Of a DNA stretch of 64,000 nt, positions 1-8,365 are shown piece by piece. Source of the DNA: Coprococcus comes ATCC 27758 (GTDB taxonomy: Bacteria > Bacillota > Clostridia > Lachnospirales > Lachnospiraceae). The notes below the pieces were generated by a model. The model was not told the origin of the DNA and made no database searches. It worked only from the letters and a program-made list of their open reading frames with translations. The position numbers and the translations under genes are program-made. The stretch is from positions 1,984,001-2,048,000 of the forward strand of contig NZ_CP102277.1 in assembly GCF_025149785.1 (NCBI RefSeq), read 5' to 3'. Numbering within the stretch: the first letter of the stretch is position 1; every line of letters starts with the position of its first letter.

Positions 1-51
1 ACATTTCACTTTTACATACAATGTTAGTAACTCTATTTTGAGGTAATCGTA

Positions 52-684
52 TTGAAATCCTTTCCTCCGCCTCTTACTCCAAAAGAGGAATCCGAGCTTC
101 TGAGACGCAGTGCAGACAGTGACAATGAGGCCCGTCATATTCTGATCGAGCGCAATCTCCGTCTGGTCGCTCATGTCATAAAAAAATATCAGCATCTGGA
201 GGACGATACAGAAGATCTTCTGTCCATCGGAACCATCGGACTTATCAAAGCAGTTTCCACCTTTAACCCGGACAAAAAAGCCCGGCTTGCCACCTACGCC
301 TGCCGTTGCATCGAAAATGAACTTCTGATGATGCTGCGCACCAAGCGGAAGAGTAACCGGGAAACCTCCCTATACGAACCAATCGGTACAGACCGTGAAG
401 GGAATGAGATCCGCCTGTATGATGTCATCGAATCTGATGAAGAAGATGCCTGTATGCAGCTTGCTCTGAAAAATGATATTTCTCTTCTCTATGAAAAACT
501 GGAATCCGTTCTCACCGACCGTGAACAGCTGGTACTGAAAAAACGCTACGGTCTTTATGGTGAAAAAGAATATACCCAGAAAGAAGTTGCAGCTTCTCTT
601 GGCATCTCACGTTCCTACGTTTCGCGAATTGAAAAAGGGGCGATCCAAAAACTCCGCCCCTGCTTTCTTCCTTCTCATTTTTAA
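52..684 (+). CDS. sigK: RNA polymerase sporulation sigma factor SigK
   Basis: A 210-residue sigma-70-family factor that directs late mother-cell transcription during sporulation. Region 2 is clear (NLRLVAHVIKKY, then EDLLSIGTIGLIKAV and ATYACRCIENELL), and the C-terminal region 4 helix-turn-helix reads TQKEVAASLGISRSYVSRIE. The start is TTG at 52, with a GAGG ribosome site at 40-43. An in-frame stop at 28-30 rules out a longer N-terminus, so the protein begins where processed Bacillus SigK begins and has no inhibitory pro-sequence. The C-terminus is short and ends soon after region 4. SigE is the main alternative, but the opening MKSFPPPLTPKEE fits SigK better. The gene stands alone on plus here; its promoter would lie mostly outside the window. 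Confidence 0.9.
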   Translation: MKSFPPPLTPKEESELLRRSADSDNEARHILIERNLRLVAHVIKKYQHLEDDTEDLLSIGTIGLIKAVSTFNPDKKARLATYACRCIENELLMMLRTKRKSNRETSLYEPIGTDREGNEIRLYDVIESDEEDACMQLALKNDISLLYEKLESVLTDREQLVLKKRYGLYGEKEYTQKEVAASLGISRSYVSRIEKGAIQKLRPCFLPSHF

Positions 685-758
685 TTTTTGCCGGTCTAGA
701 TCCTGTCTGTCTATTTTTTAATTCATGATGCTTCTTTCACACCGGCAGACAGGACACT

Positions 759-1670
759 CTACTCAAACATTCCTATACCAAAAAGCAGAATGCCAAGTCC
801 CAGAAAGACGCTACTTACAATCACAAGCCCCAGCAGAGTTTTCTTTTTCTCTCTTGGCAGAAGTCCCCTGTCGTATCCCGGCTGCCCTTTATGGATCAGG
901 TAATTCCCCGCATAAATCAGAAACGGTCCTGCCGAAGCATACATAAAATACACCGCCACCGTCACAAGCAAAATGCCTGTCGATGCCATAGCTTCTGCAC
1001 TTTCCATCTGCTCTGAAGCCACACTGGAAGTAAGCTGTAAAAGCAATGTCGGCAACGCATTATTGATCAGATGGAATAGCATGTTATAAAACATGTTATC
1101 CGTCTCGGCAAGCAGATATCCCATGGCGATTCCAAGCATCGCTGTCGGCACAAACCGCCAGAAGCTTCCGTGAAATGCACCGAACACTGCTGCACTGATC
1201 AGAATTGCCGGCCATGGACTCCTAAAGCCACGAAAACAGCTGAAAAGCCCGCCTCTGAATGCTATTTCCTCAAAAATCGCCGGCGTGACACAGATCAGAA
1301 GAAATGCAAGTCCAAACGGCAGTCCGCCGGATAATTCACTCACACTTTCTGTAGCCCCACTCATCTGCTCCGGAAATACATAAAGCAGGATCGATGTCGG
1401 AATCATCGTGATCAGAAGGGTTCCGATCCACATCAGCAATGTTCCGACAGTCTTTGCGATCGTCGGTCTGTGAAATGGAAATGCACGCTTTACGTCTTCC
1501 CTGAAAAGCACTACTATTCCAAGTGCCAGCACCGCAAGAAGACCCTCATACATTGGAATTCCCCACTCACCAAAATAATAGACACAAAATCCGGAAAGCC
1601 AGAATATATCCACGCCGTACAGAAGGATCAGTACGATCGCCGCATATGGCTTCCACGTTTTTTTATTCAT
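759..1670 (-). CDS. CPBP family intramembrane glutamic protease
   Basis: A 303-residue polytopic membrane protein of the CPBP (Rce1-like, Abi) family. The family signature is intact: EEIAFRGG (the EExxxR motif), then FGAFHGSFWRF (the histidine motif), then HLINNALPT. About eight hydrophobic segments are visible, starting with one right after the N-terminus. CPBP proteins cleave peptides within the membrane; some process prenylated or bacteriocin peptides, but the substrate here cannot be told. The start codon overlaps the end of the upstream trhP gene by 8 bp, so the two are probably co-translated. No bacteriocin genes lie nearby, so an immunity role is not supported. Confidence 0.85.
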   Translation of the reverse strand: MNKKTWKPYAAIVLILLYGVDIFWLSGFCVYYFGEWGIPMYEGLLAVLALGIVVLFREDVKRAFPFHRPTIAKTVGTLLMWIGTLLITMIPTSILLYVFPEQMSGATESVSELSGGLPFGLAFLLICVTPAIFEEIAFRGGLFSCFRGFRSPWPAILISAAVFGAFHGSFWRFVPTAMLGIAMGYLLAETDNMFYNMLFHLINNALPTLLLQLTSSVASEQMESAEAMASTGILLVTVAVYFMYASAGPFLIYAGNYLIHKGQPGYDRGLLPREKKKTLLGLVIVSSVFLGLGILLFGIGMFE

Positions 1671-2898
1671 CTGCTTCCTCTTTTCTTCTGAGAATATCGT
1701 ACTTGTCAGCCCTACCGGAAAGTTCTACATACAGTACCTGCTTCGGATGTGGTGCACTCTCCTGTTCTTCTCCTTCTTCATTTACGATCCGTTTTACCTG
1801 AACCTCCACGTTATCTCCGTTCGGTTTCATGATCTCAATCGTCTCGCCCACCGAAAATTTATTTCTCTGTTCGATCTTCACCATACCGTCTTTAATCTCT
1901 TCTGTGATTCCAAGATATGTGTACTCCCGGATATAGGTGTTGCTGTCATAAATCTGTGCCTCTTCCGATGGTTTTCCAAAGAAAAATCCAGTTGTAAACT
2001 GCCGATAGGTACAATTCGAGATCTGGTCCAGATACCACGGCATATTCTTCCTGTAAAGCTCCGGATCTTTCTGATAATCATCAATTGCTTTCCGGTATGT
2101 TCTCGCTACAGTTGCCACATACAGAGCCGTTTTCATTCTTCCTTCGATCTTGAAGCTGTCAATCCCCGCATCGATAAGCTCCGGAATATGTTCGATCATA
2201 CAGAGATCTTTTGAATTGAAAATATACGTTCCTCTCTCATTTTCATAAACCGGCATATATTCTCCCGGACGGGTTTCTTCCACAACAGAATATTTCCAGC
2301 GGCACGGATGGGTGCATGCGCCATGGTTTGCATCCCTGCCTGTAAAGAAATTACTGAGCAGACATCTTCCGGAATAAGAAATACACATTGCACCGTGTAC
2401 GAATGTCTCAATCTCCAGATCATCCGGGATATGTGCACGGATTTCTTTGATCTCACGCATGGAAAGTTCTCTTGCAGATACAACTCTGCTCGCCCCTTGT
2501 CTGTACCAGAACATATAAGTTGCATAATTTGTATTATTGGCCTGTGTACTCACATGTCTTTCAATTTCCGGACATACTTCTTTTGCAATCTCAAATACAC
2601 CCGGATCAGCAATGATCAATGCATCCGGTTTTATTTCCTTTAACTCTTTAAAATATTCCCGCACGCCTTCCAGATCGTAGTTATGTGCCAGAATATTTGC
2701 AGTTACATATACTTTTACATCATGCTCATGTGCAAACCGGATTCCTTCCATCATATCTTCTTTGGAAAAGTTCTTTGCCTTTGCACGAAGTCCAAATGCT
2801 TCTCCTCCAATATAAACTGCATCTGCTCCAAATACGACTGCAGTCTTCAACACTTCCAGGCTGCTTGCCGGTATCAATAATTCAGGATGTCTTGCCAT
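1663..2898 (-). CDS. trhP: U32 family protein, tRNA uridine-34 hydroxylation factor (TrhP type)
   Basis: A 411-residue U32 family protein. The N-terminal half is a TIM-barrel-like region beginning PELLIPASSLEVLKTA. Four cysteines typical of the family (C172, C179, C195, C199) follow, in CISYSGRC and GACTHPC, and then DSFKIEGRMK. The C-terminal domain is a small beta domain. U32 proteins of this type (YegQ in E. coli, YrrO in Bacillus) form 5-hydroxyuridine at tRNA position 34 using prephenate; they were formerly annotated as collagenase-like peptidases. The trmR methyltransferase directly upstream, which carries out the next step, supports the tRNA role. The start is ATG with AAAGGA upstream. 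Bacillus has two such proteins, YrrN and YrrO; only one is present here. Confidence 0.85.
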   Translation of the reverse strand: MARHPELLIPASSLEVLKTAVVFGADAVYIGGEAFGLRAKAKNFSKEDMMEGIRFAHEHDVKVYVTANILAHNYDLEGVREYFKELKEIKPDALIIADPGVFEIAKEVCPEIERHVSTQANNTNYATYMFWYRQGASRVVSARELSMREIKEIRAHIPDDLEIETFVHGAMCISYSGRCLLSNFFTGRDANHGACTHPCRWKYSVVEETRPGEYMPVYENERGTYIFNSKDLCMIEHIPELIDAGIDSFKIEGRMKTALYVATVARTYRKAIDDYQKDPELYRKNMPWYLDQISNCTYRQFTTGFFFGKPSEEAQIYDSNTYIREYTYLGITEEIKDGMVKIEQRNKFSVGETIEIMKPNGDNVEVQVKRIVNEEGEEQESAPHPKQVLYVELSGRADKYDILRRKEEADE

Positions 2899-2934
2899 TA
2901 TTTTTTTCCTTTCTGTTACTGTTATCTCCTGTTT

Positions 2935-3582
2935 TTATTTTCGCACGCTCAGTGCCACCCCATCTCCCAGCGGAAGAATAGACGTCTCAAGCTCAGGATG
3001 ATGTTTCAGAGTATACAGATACTCCCTCATCCGGCTATGGATCGTGCGGTCTCTTCTTTCCACCGCAAACCGTGACTCAATAATATCTCCGTCCTGCAAC
3101 ACATTATCCGTGATCAGGATCCCTCCCGGCACAAGGAAACGCATCACCTGTTCTAAATATGCCGGATATTGTCCCTTTGCGGCATCCATAAACACAAAAT
3201 CAAATCCTGCATCATCCGGCATGCCTTTCATAATCTCCAGTGCATCGCCTTCAAGCAGCGTAATTTTCTGTTCCATACCTGCCCTGGCAAAATTGGCTCT
3301 GGCAATTGGAATCCTTTTTTCGTAATTTTCGATTGTTGTAATGTGACATTCCTCCGGAGAATATTTTCCCATCAGAATTGCCGAAAATCCAACTGCTGTC
3401 CCAATTTCAAGAATCTTTACCGGACGTTTGATCTCCAGCATTACTTTCAGAAAACTTTTTGTCTCTTTGCGGATGATCGGAACCATGTCCGCAAGGGCTT
3501 CCTGTTCGATCTCATCGAGAACGGGAATGTCCGCGCTTTCCAGAGAATGGAGGTAAGTCGTCAGTCGTTCTTCTACTATCAT
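2935..3582 (-). CDS. trmR: O-methyltransferase, likely tRNA 5-hydroxyuridine methyltransferase TrmR
   Basis: A 215-residue class I SAM-dependent O-methyltransferase. The SAM-binding loop is ILEIGTAVGFSAILM, and the metal/substrate-site segment is DFVFMDAAKGQYPAYLEQ, as in the caffeoyl-CoA/catechol OMT-like family. In Bacillus the orthologous position (yrrM, next to yrrN/yrrO) encodes TrmR, which methylates ho5U34 to mo5U34 in tRNA. Here the gene lies 36 bp upstream of the U32 gene, downstream of rnj, and near ireB and ruvX, which matches that neighbourhood. The tRNA assignment rests on synteny; a small-molecule methyltransferase cannot be excluded. The ribosome site GAGGAAG precedes the ATG at 3582. 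Confidence 0.8.
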   Translation of the reverse strand: MIVEERLTTYLHSLESADIPVLDEIEQEALADMVPIIRKETKSFLKVMLEIKRPVKILEIGTAVGFSAILMGKYSPEECHITTIENYEKRIPIARANFARAGMEQKITLLEGDALEIMKGMPDDAGFDFVFMDAAKGQYPAYLEQVMRFLVPGGILITDNVLQDGDIIESRFAVERRDRTIHSRMREYLYTLKHHPELETSILPLGDGVALSVRK

Positions 3583-3630
3583 ATCTTCCTCTTTTCTTCC
3601 AAGGGAATTCTTATCCTATACATTTATCAT

Positions 3631-3735
3631 AGAAGCGCAGACAAAGTTTATTTTCTTTTCAACTCTGACTGCGCTTCTTTATGCAGATATCTTCGCATCT
3701 GCTTATTTTCATAAAAATGCCACAGGCATCTTTAT
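3631..3735 (-). terminator. Hairpins between rnj and trmR (terminator plus a longer inverted repeat)
   Basis: On the minus strand, just after the rnj stop, AAGATGCC-TGT-GGCATTTTT (3714-3735) is a compact hairpin with a T-run, consistent with an intrinsic terminator for rnj. Further downstream, a 10-bp perfect inverted repeat AGAAGCGCAG (arms 3631-3640 and 3669-3678) lies upstream of trmR without a clear T-tract. It may be a processing or stability hairpin. Confidence 0.55.
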
Positions 3736-3736
3736 A

Positions 3737-5401
3737 TTATACATCCATAATGATCGGAAGGATCATTGGTTTTCTCTTGGTTCTTTTCCAGATAAAGTCA
3801 TTCATTGTGTCGCGGATCACAAGCTTAATCTTGCTCCAGTCAGCATGACGGCTCATCAGACATTTTTCAACCGCTTCCGTAACAACCTTCCGTGCCTCTT
3901 CCATCAGGCTTTCAGATTCACGTACATAAACAAATCCACGGGATACGATATCAGGTCCGGCAAGAAGCTGGTTGGTACGCTTTTCCAGTGTCAGAACAAC
4001 AATCAGGATTCCGTCTTCTGCCAGATGCTGACGATCACGCAGTACAATATTACCGACATCGCCAACACCGAGTCCATCTACCAGGATTTCTCCTGTGTGT
4101 ACCTTATCTAAAACTTCTGCACTTTCATCATCCAGTGCGAGTACATCACCTGACTTGAGGATGAAAATGTTGTTCTTCGGAATCCCAAGAGATTTGGCAA
4201 TACCTGCGTTCGCTTTCAGATGACGGTATTCTCCGTGAACCGGAATTGCATATTTTGGTTTTACCAGTGAATAGATCAGCTTCAGCTCTTCCTGGCACGC
4301 ATGTCCGGATACGTGCGTATCCTGGAAAATAACATTCGCTCCCTTTTCAGAGAGTTCATTGATGATATTCGATACCGCTTTTTCATTACCCGGGATCGGA
4401 TTAGAGCTTAAAATGATCGTGTCACCCGGCATGATCGAGATCTTCTTATGGATATCTGCTGCCATACGTGACAGAGCCGCCATAGATTCTCCCTGGCTTC
4501 CGGTTGTGATGATCGTTGTCTTCTCTCTTGGATAGTTTTTCAACTGATCTGTCTCGATCAGCGTATTCTCCGGCACATTCAAATAGCCAAGCTCTGATGC
4601 AACCGAAATGATATTTACCATACTGCGGCCTTCTACAACTACTTTACGTCCATACTTGTAAGACGTATTGATGATCTGCTGTACACGGTCTACATTCGAA
4701 GCGAAGGTTGCTACAATAATTCTTGTATTGGAGTGTTCGGCAAAAAGCCGGTCAAATGTAGCTCCCACTGTCCTTTCTGACTGTGTAAAACCAGGTCTCT
4801 CCGCATTGGTACTGTCTGACATCAATGCCAGTACCCCTTTCTTGCCAATTTCTGCAAAACGCTGCAGATCAATCGCATCACCAAATACCGGTGTATAATC
4901 TACCTTAAAGTCTCCGGTATGCACAACAATACCTGCCGGCGAATAGATTGCCAGTGCCGATGCATCCTGGATACTGTGGTTCGTCTTGATAAATTCAATT
5001 CTGAATTTTCCAAGATTGATCGACTGTCCATGGCGCACTACTTTTCTTTTAGTTGAGCGGAGAAGATTGTGCTCTGTGAGCTTTTTCTCGATAATTCCCA
5101 TAGTCAGCTTTGTTGTATAAATCGGCAGATTAATCTCTTTAAGCACATAAGGAAGCGCTCCAATGTGATCCTCATGTCCATGTGTGATCACAAAACCCTT
5201 CACCTTATCCGCATTGCTCTTAAGGTAACTGATATCCGGGATTACAAGATCGATTCCGAGCATATCATCTTCCGGGAACGACAATCCGCAATCTACTACA
5301 ATAATACTGTCTTCATATTCAAAGGCAGTGATATTCATTCCGATCTTTTCAAGACCTCCAAGCGGAATGATCTTAAGTTTTGAGTTGCTTTTTTTCTTCA
5401 A
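3737..5401 (-). CDS. rnj: Ribonuclease J
   Basis: A 554-residue RNase J of the metallo-beta-lactamase/beta-CASP family, which does 5'-to-3' exonuclease and endonuclease work in mRNA decay and rRNA maturation. The zinc-binding motif HGHEDHIG is at residues 74-81; HTGDFK, MSDSTNAERPG and the C-terminal HVSGHA and PVHGEYRH follow. I place the start at TTG 5401. The strong GGAGG (5409-5413) is 7 nt from this TTG but would almost touch the GTG at 5407, so the longer 556-residue reading is unlikely. Only one RNase J gene is seen in this window. In Bacillus rnjA is elsewhere, so its place inside the ireB-ruvX-trmR neighbourhood is a lineage feature. Confidence 0.95.
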   Translation of the reverse strand: MKKKSNSKLKIIPLGGLEKIGMNITAFEYEDSIIVVDCGLSFPEDDMLGIDLVIPDISYLKSNADKVKGFVITHGHEDHIGALPYVLKEINLPIYTTKLTMGIIEKKLTEHNLLRSTKRKVVRHGQSINLGKFRIEFIKTNHSIQDASALAIYSPAGIVVHTGDFKVDYTPVFGDAIDLQRFAEIGKKGVLALMSDSTNAERPGFTQSERTVGATFDRLFAEHSNTRIIVATFASNVDRVQQIINTSYKYGRKVVVEGRSMVNIISVASELGYLNVPENTLIETDQLKNYPREKTTIITTGSQGESMAALSRMAADIHKKISIMPGDTIILSSNPIPGNEKAVSNIINELSEKGANVIFQDTHVSGHACQEELKLIYSLVKPKYAIPVHGEYRHLKANAGIAKSLGIPKNNIFILKSGDVLALDDESAEVLDKVHTGEILVDGLGVGDVGNIVLRDRQHLAEDGILIVVLTLEKRTNQLLAGPDIVSRGFVYVRESESLMEEARKVVTEAVEKCLMSRHADWSKIKLVIRDTMNDFIWKRTKRKPMILPIIMDV

Positions 5402-5458
5402 TCTCACACCTCCATATATTTTATGTATCTTATCCGTACATTTAATTATCGTAAAATT

Positions 5459-5487
5459 CGGAGTCCGCCTCTGTGTGCGAACCCCGT
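5459..5487 (-). terminator. Possible terminator after the DUF1292 gene
   Basis: On minus, CGGGGTTCGC and GCGGACTCCG form a 10-bp stem (with G-U pairs) around an 8-nt loop, followed by AATTTTACG. It sits between the DUF1292 gene and rnj and may terminate or attenuate the ireB-ruvX-DUF1292 transcript. A second small repeat, CTGTCA/TGACAG, lies at 5498-5521. Confidence 0.5.
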
Positions 5488-5523
5488 TCTTATCTGTCAG
5501 AAATATTCTTTTGACAGTTCCGT

Positions 5524-5790
5524 CTACACTTCAATCTCCACATCCTCCAGAAGCTCTTCGAACACCTTGAGTACGGCATTAAGCTCTACTTCCTCTTCTA
5601 CCATCTCATAAACGCTGTCCTTCTCTTCCGGCGCACTTGTATCCTTCAAGATCAGGCACTCTGCATCATCCTCTTCTGAATCTGCAACCAGAAGGTAAGT
5701 CACTCCATTCAGTCTGGTCTGCTCCACAACAAAAAATTCTTCTGCTTCGCCGCCTTCTCCGCATGTAAACGTTAATTTTTCATTCTTCAT
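5524..5790 (-). CDS. DUF1292 family protein (YrzB type)
   Basis: An 88-residue acidic protein of the DUF1292 family. It opens MKNEKLTFTCGEGGEAEEFF, then contains YLLVADSEEDDAECLILKD and a strongly acidic tail ending EVEIEV. The function is unknown. Family members are found between ruvX and downstream genes in many Firmicutes, as here, in the order ireB-ruvX-DUF1292. I chose ATG 5790 because AAGGGGAAAG precedes it; the longer reading to 5823 lacks a ribosome site. No catalytic motif is visible. The acidic composition and small size suggest a binding or regulatory protein, but this is only inference. Confidence 0.8.
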   Translation of the reverse strand: MKNEKLTFTCGEGGEAEEFFVVEQTRLNGVTYLLVADSEEDDAECLILKDTSAPEEKDSVYEMVEEEVELNAVLKVFEELLEDVEIEV

Positions 5791-5829
5791 ATACTTTCCC
5801 CTTATCGTCTGATTGTATTCCAAAGCCTG

Positions 5830-6261
5830 TTACTTTTGCATACCCAGAGAGTCCAGATATCCCTGCAATATAAATACAGCCGCGATCTGATCCACATACT
5901 GCTTGCGGTTCTCCCGTCTTACACCGGATTCCATAAGTGTCCGTTCCGCTTCCACCGTTGTAAGGCGCTCATCCCACATCACGATCTCAATGCCGGTACG
6001 CCGCTTCAGCATCTCTCCAAATTCCAGTGCCTTCTCTGCCCGTTCTCCGATATCATTATTCATATGTTTCGGAAAACCGATCACAAACTTCTCTACTCCA
6101 TATTCGGTTGCAAGGCTCTCAATCCTTGCCAGTGTCTTCCGAAGCTTGTTCTCGTCCTTCCTCGTAACTGTCTCCACTGCCTGTGCCGTAATCCCCAAAG
6201 GATCACTTACAGCAACACCTACGGTCTTCGTACCATAATCAAGTCCCATTATCCGCATCAT
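5830..6261 (-). CDS. ruvX: RuvX/YqgF family Holliday junction resolvase-like nuclease
   Basis: A 143-residue RNase H-fold protein. Catalytic acidic positions are visible: the first Asp in [18 protein letters not shown], the middle segment [11 protein letters not shown], then [12 protein letters not shown] and [15 protein letters not shown], which carries the last Asp. YqgF proteins act in pre-16S rRNA end processing, and some resolve Holliday junctions; the family name covers both. The gene sits 9 bp downstream of ireB and is followed by DUF1292, the usual Firmicute order. Two adjacent ATG codons open the reading frame; either could be used. Confidence 0.92.
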   Translation of the reverse strand: MMRIMGLDYGTKTVGVAVSDPLGITAQAVETVTRKDENKLRKTLARIESLATEYGVEKFVIGFPKHMNNDIGERAEKALEFGEMLKRRTGIEIVMWDERLTTVEAERTLMESGVRRENRKQYVDQIAAVFILQGYLDSLGMQK

Positions 6262-6270
6262 ATCTTCAAC

Positions 6271-6528
6271 CTACAGTTCATGTCTGATATAAGCTTTTAA
6301 TAATTCTTCTACTATCTCATCCCGCTCAACCTTCATCACAAGGCTTCTTGCTCCGTTATAGCTGGTAATGTATGTAGGATCACCGGACATAATGTATCCT
6401 ACAATCTGATTCACCGGATTATATCCTTTTTCCACCAGAGCATTATATACAATTTCCAGAATATCTTTTGCCTGGATCTGTGGTCCTGTCTCTACCTGAA
6501 AAAATTGTGTATTCGTTATATCTTTCAT
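6271..6528 (-). CDS. ireB: IreB family regulatory phosphoprotein
   Basis: An 85-residue protein of the IreB/YrzL (DUF965) family. Characteristic sequence includes [38 protein letters not shown] and the C-terminal [10 protein letters not shown]. In Enterococcus, IreB is phosphorylated by the Ser/Thr kinase IreK and affects intrinsic cephalosporin resistance. Threonines near the N-terminus (MKDITNT) could be comparable phosphosites, but this is inferred. It is first in the ireB-ruvX-DUF1292 group. In many Firmicutes alaS precedes it; here mtaB does. Confidence 0.93.
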   Translation of the reverse strand: MKDITNTQFFQVETGPQIQAKDILEIVYNALVEKGYNPVNQIVGYIMSGDPTYITSYNGARSLVMKVERDEIVEELLKAYIRHEL

Positions 6529-6579
6529 CTTACGACCTCCAATACTTCATATTCATTTTAATATAATCTATACAAAAAT

Positions 6580-7905
6580 TCAATGCATAATTTGTGAAAG
6601 TGAAGTAAGTTCTATCTCTTTTAACTGATTGGTCCACCGGTCTGCCTGTTCCGGTTCGCATGGAACCCCAATCCGCAGATATTCCTTGGTGTGCCCTGTG
6701 ACATAATTTTTCCCATCACGTTCTGTCATCTCTTCAAATAGAACTTCCACCTTTTTCCCAAGCCATCCTTCTTCATAGCGTTGCATTTTTTTGCGGTTCA
6801 GTTCCAGCATGATATTGCTTCTTCGCGTTTTTTCATGTTCCGGGATCTGCCCGTCCATCTTCGCAGCCTTCGTTCCCTGGCGTTTTGAATACTTAAATAT
6901 ATGAGTCTCATAAAAATTGATGCTGTCTACAAAGTCCCGGGAGGCTTCAAATTCTTCCTCTGATTCCTGCGGGAATCCTACGATCACATCGGTTGTCAGT
7001 GCCGGATTTTCAAAATACTTCCGGAGAAGCTCACATTTTTCCCGATATTCTGCCGCATCATATCTGCGGTTCATCCGTTTCAGGGTTGCATCACATCCGC
7101 TCTGCAGAGACAGGTGAAAATGCGGACATATCTTCGGCAGGCAAGCCAGTTCTTTTGCAAATTCTTCCGTCACGATACGCGGTTCCAGAGAACCCAGACG
7201 GATCCTTTTGATCCCTTCAACTCCATGTACCGCGCGGATCAGATCCAGGAGTCCTTCTGTCTGCTTTCCATTTTCATCTTTCCATTCCAGTCCGTAAGAA
7301 CTGAGATGGATTCCGGTAAGTACCACTTCCTGATACCCATGTTCCGCAAGTGTACGCACCTCTTCCACTACGTCTTCTTTTTTCCTGCTGCGCACGCGTC
7401 CTCTCGCATAAGGAATGATGCAATAGGTACAGAACTGGTTGCAGCCATCCTGCACTTTCAGATATGCCCTTGTATGCTCTGCTGTCCGGGAAAGATGGAG
7501 GCTCTCATACTCGAAGGTATGGTTAATGTCAATGACCTCCTGCATCTGTTCCGGAATGTCTTCTTTAAAATATTCTTCCAGAAGGCGGATCAGATCCTTT
7601 TTTTTATTATTCCCGATTACAATATCTATATTCTCATCCAGCTCACCCATATCCGCCTGCGCCTGCACATAACAGCCGGCCGCTACGATCACTGCATCAG
7701 GATTCTGTTTTCGGGCACGATGGATCATCTGTCTGGACTTGCGGTCTGCCATATTCGTCACCGAGCAGGTATTGATCACATAGACATCTGCCAGATCATG
7801 AAACGGTACGATCTCATATCCGTTCTTTTCCAGCAGTTCCTGCATCGCTTCTGTTTCATAAGCATTTACCTTACAGCCCAGGTTGTGTAATGCTGCTTTT
7901 TTCAT
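6580..7905 (-). CDS. mtaB: tRNA t6A37 methylthiotransferase MtaB
   Basis: A 441-residue radical-SAM methylthiotransferase that converts t6A37 of tRNA to ms2t6A37. The N-terminal UPF0004 domain has the three cluster cysteines C11 (LGCKVN), C47 (NTCSVT) and C78 (AAGCYV). The radical-SAM cluster is C155, C159 and C162, in CNQFCTYC, followed by PYARGRVRSR. A TRAM-like C-terminal domain follows. The opening LGCKVN is typical of MtaB rather than MiaB or RimO. The gene is read toward ireB and is divergent from the HPr-like gene. With trhP, trmR and, further along, thiI and tgt, the window is rich in tRNA modification genes. Confidence 0.93.
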   Translation of the reverse strand: MKKAALHNLGCKVNAYETEAMQELLEKNGYEIVPFHDLADVYVINTCSVTNMADRKSRQMIHRARKQNPDAVIVAAGCYVQAQADMGELDENIDIVIGNNKKKDLIRLLEEYFKEDIPEQMQEVIDINHTFEYESLHLSRTAEHTRAYLKVQDGCNQFCTYCIIPYARGRVRSRKKEDVVEEVRTLAEHGYQEVVLTGIHLSSYGLEWKDENGKQTEGLLDLIRAVHGVEGIKRIRLGSLEPRIVTEEFAKELACLPKICPHFHLSLQSGCDATLKRMNRRYDAAEYREKCELLRKYFENPALTTDVIVGFPQESEEEFEASRDFVDSINFYETHIFKYSKRQGTKAAKMDGQIPEHEKTRRSNIMLELNRKKMQRYEEGWLGKKVEVLFEEMTERDGKNYVTGHTKEYLRIGVPCEPEQADRWTNQLKEIELTSLSQIMH

Positions 7906-7974
7906 AAATTCATCCTACTTTCAATATTTATAACATTTAACGAAAATTTCATTCATTCTTCGGCGTTTTGTTCC

Positions 7975-8003
7975 TTGACTTTTTTATGTATAACTTTTAA
8001 TAT
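7975..8003 (+). promoter_or_regulatory. Promoter of the HPr-like gene
   Basis: TTGACT (7975-7980), a 17-bp spacer and TAATAT (7998-8003) form a good vegetative sigma promoter upstream of a strong AAGGAGGT ribosome site (8023-8030). Confidence 0.75.
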
Positions 8004-8039
8004 AACTATAGAAAATGAAATCAAGGAGGTGTGTTTTCA

Positions 8040-8273
8040 ATGAAAACCGTACAAATTTCTTTAAATTCTATCGACAAAGTAAAATCATTCGTAAACGAAA
8101 TCACAAAATACGATTACGATTTTGACCTGGTATCCGGAAGATATGTGATTGATGCAAAATCTATCATGGGTATCTTCAGTCTTGATCTTTCTAAACCGAT
8201 CGATCTGAACATCCATGCTGAGAACCAGGATGCTGATAACATCATCGAACTTCTGAAACCATACTTAGTATAA
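8040..8273 (+). CDS. HPr-like protein without the phospho-accepting histidine
   Basis: A 77-residue HPr-fold protein. The regulatory serine motif is well preserved: Ser41 in AKSIMGIFSLDL matches Ser46 of HPr. The segment that should carry His15 (GLHARPA in HPr) is replaced by SIDKVKSFV and is about three residues shorter, so the protein cannot accept phosphate from enzyme I. That pattern recalls Crh of Bacillus, a catabolite co-repressor with only the serine site. Whether HPr kinase acts on it or it binds CcpA is unknown. The start is ATG 8040, not the upstream GTG 8031, because AAGGAGGT is correctly spaced. It is a single gene with its own promoter and terminator. Confidence 0.85.
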   Translation: MKTVQISLNSIDKVKSFVNEITKYDYDFDLVSGRYVIDAKSIMGIFSLDLSKPIDLNIHAENQDADNIIELLKPYLV

Positions 8274-8289
8274 TAGAATGCGAAGTATC

Positions 8290-8330
8290 AGGACGCAGTA
8301 CATTTTCTGTACTGCGTCCTTTCTTTTTTT
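8290..8330 (+). terminator. Intrinsic terminator of the HPr-like gene
   Basis: A 13-bp perfect stem AGGACGCAGTACA/TGTACTGCGTCCT around a 5-nt loop, followed by TTTCTTTTTTT. A second weaker hairpin with a T-rich tail follows at about 8331-8360. Confidence 0.9.
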
Positions 8331-8365
8331 GAGGAGAGCCTGAAAAAGCTCCCCTTTTTCTTTTA

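Noticed and set aside
1747-2214. 155-codon open frame on plus
   Set aside because: Antisense shadow of trhP.
7114-7890. 258-codon open frame on plus
   Set aside because: Antisense to mtaB; Phe/Cys/His-rich shadow translation with no motif.
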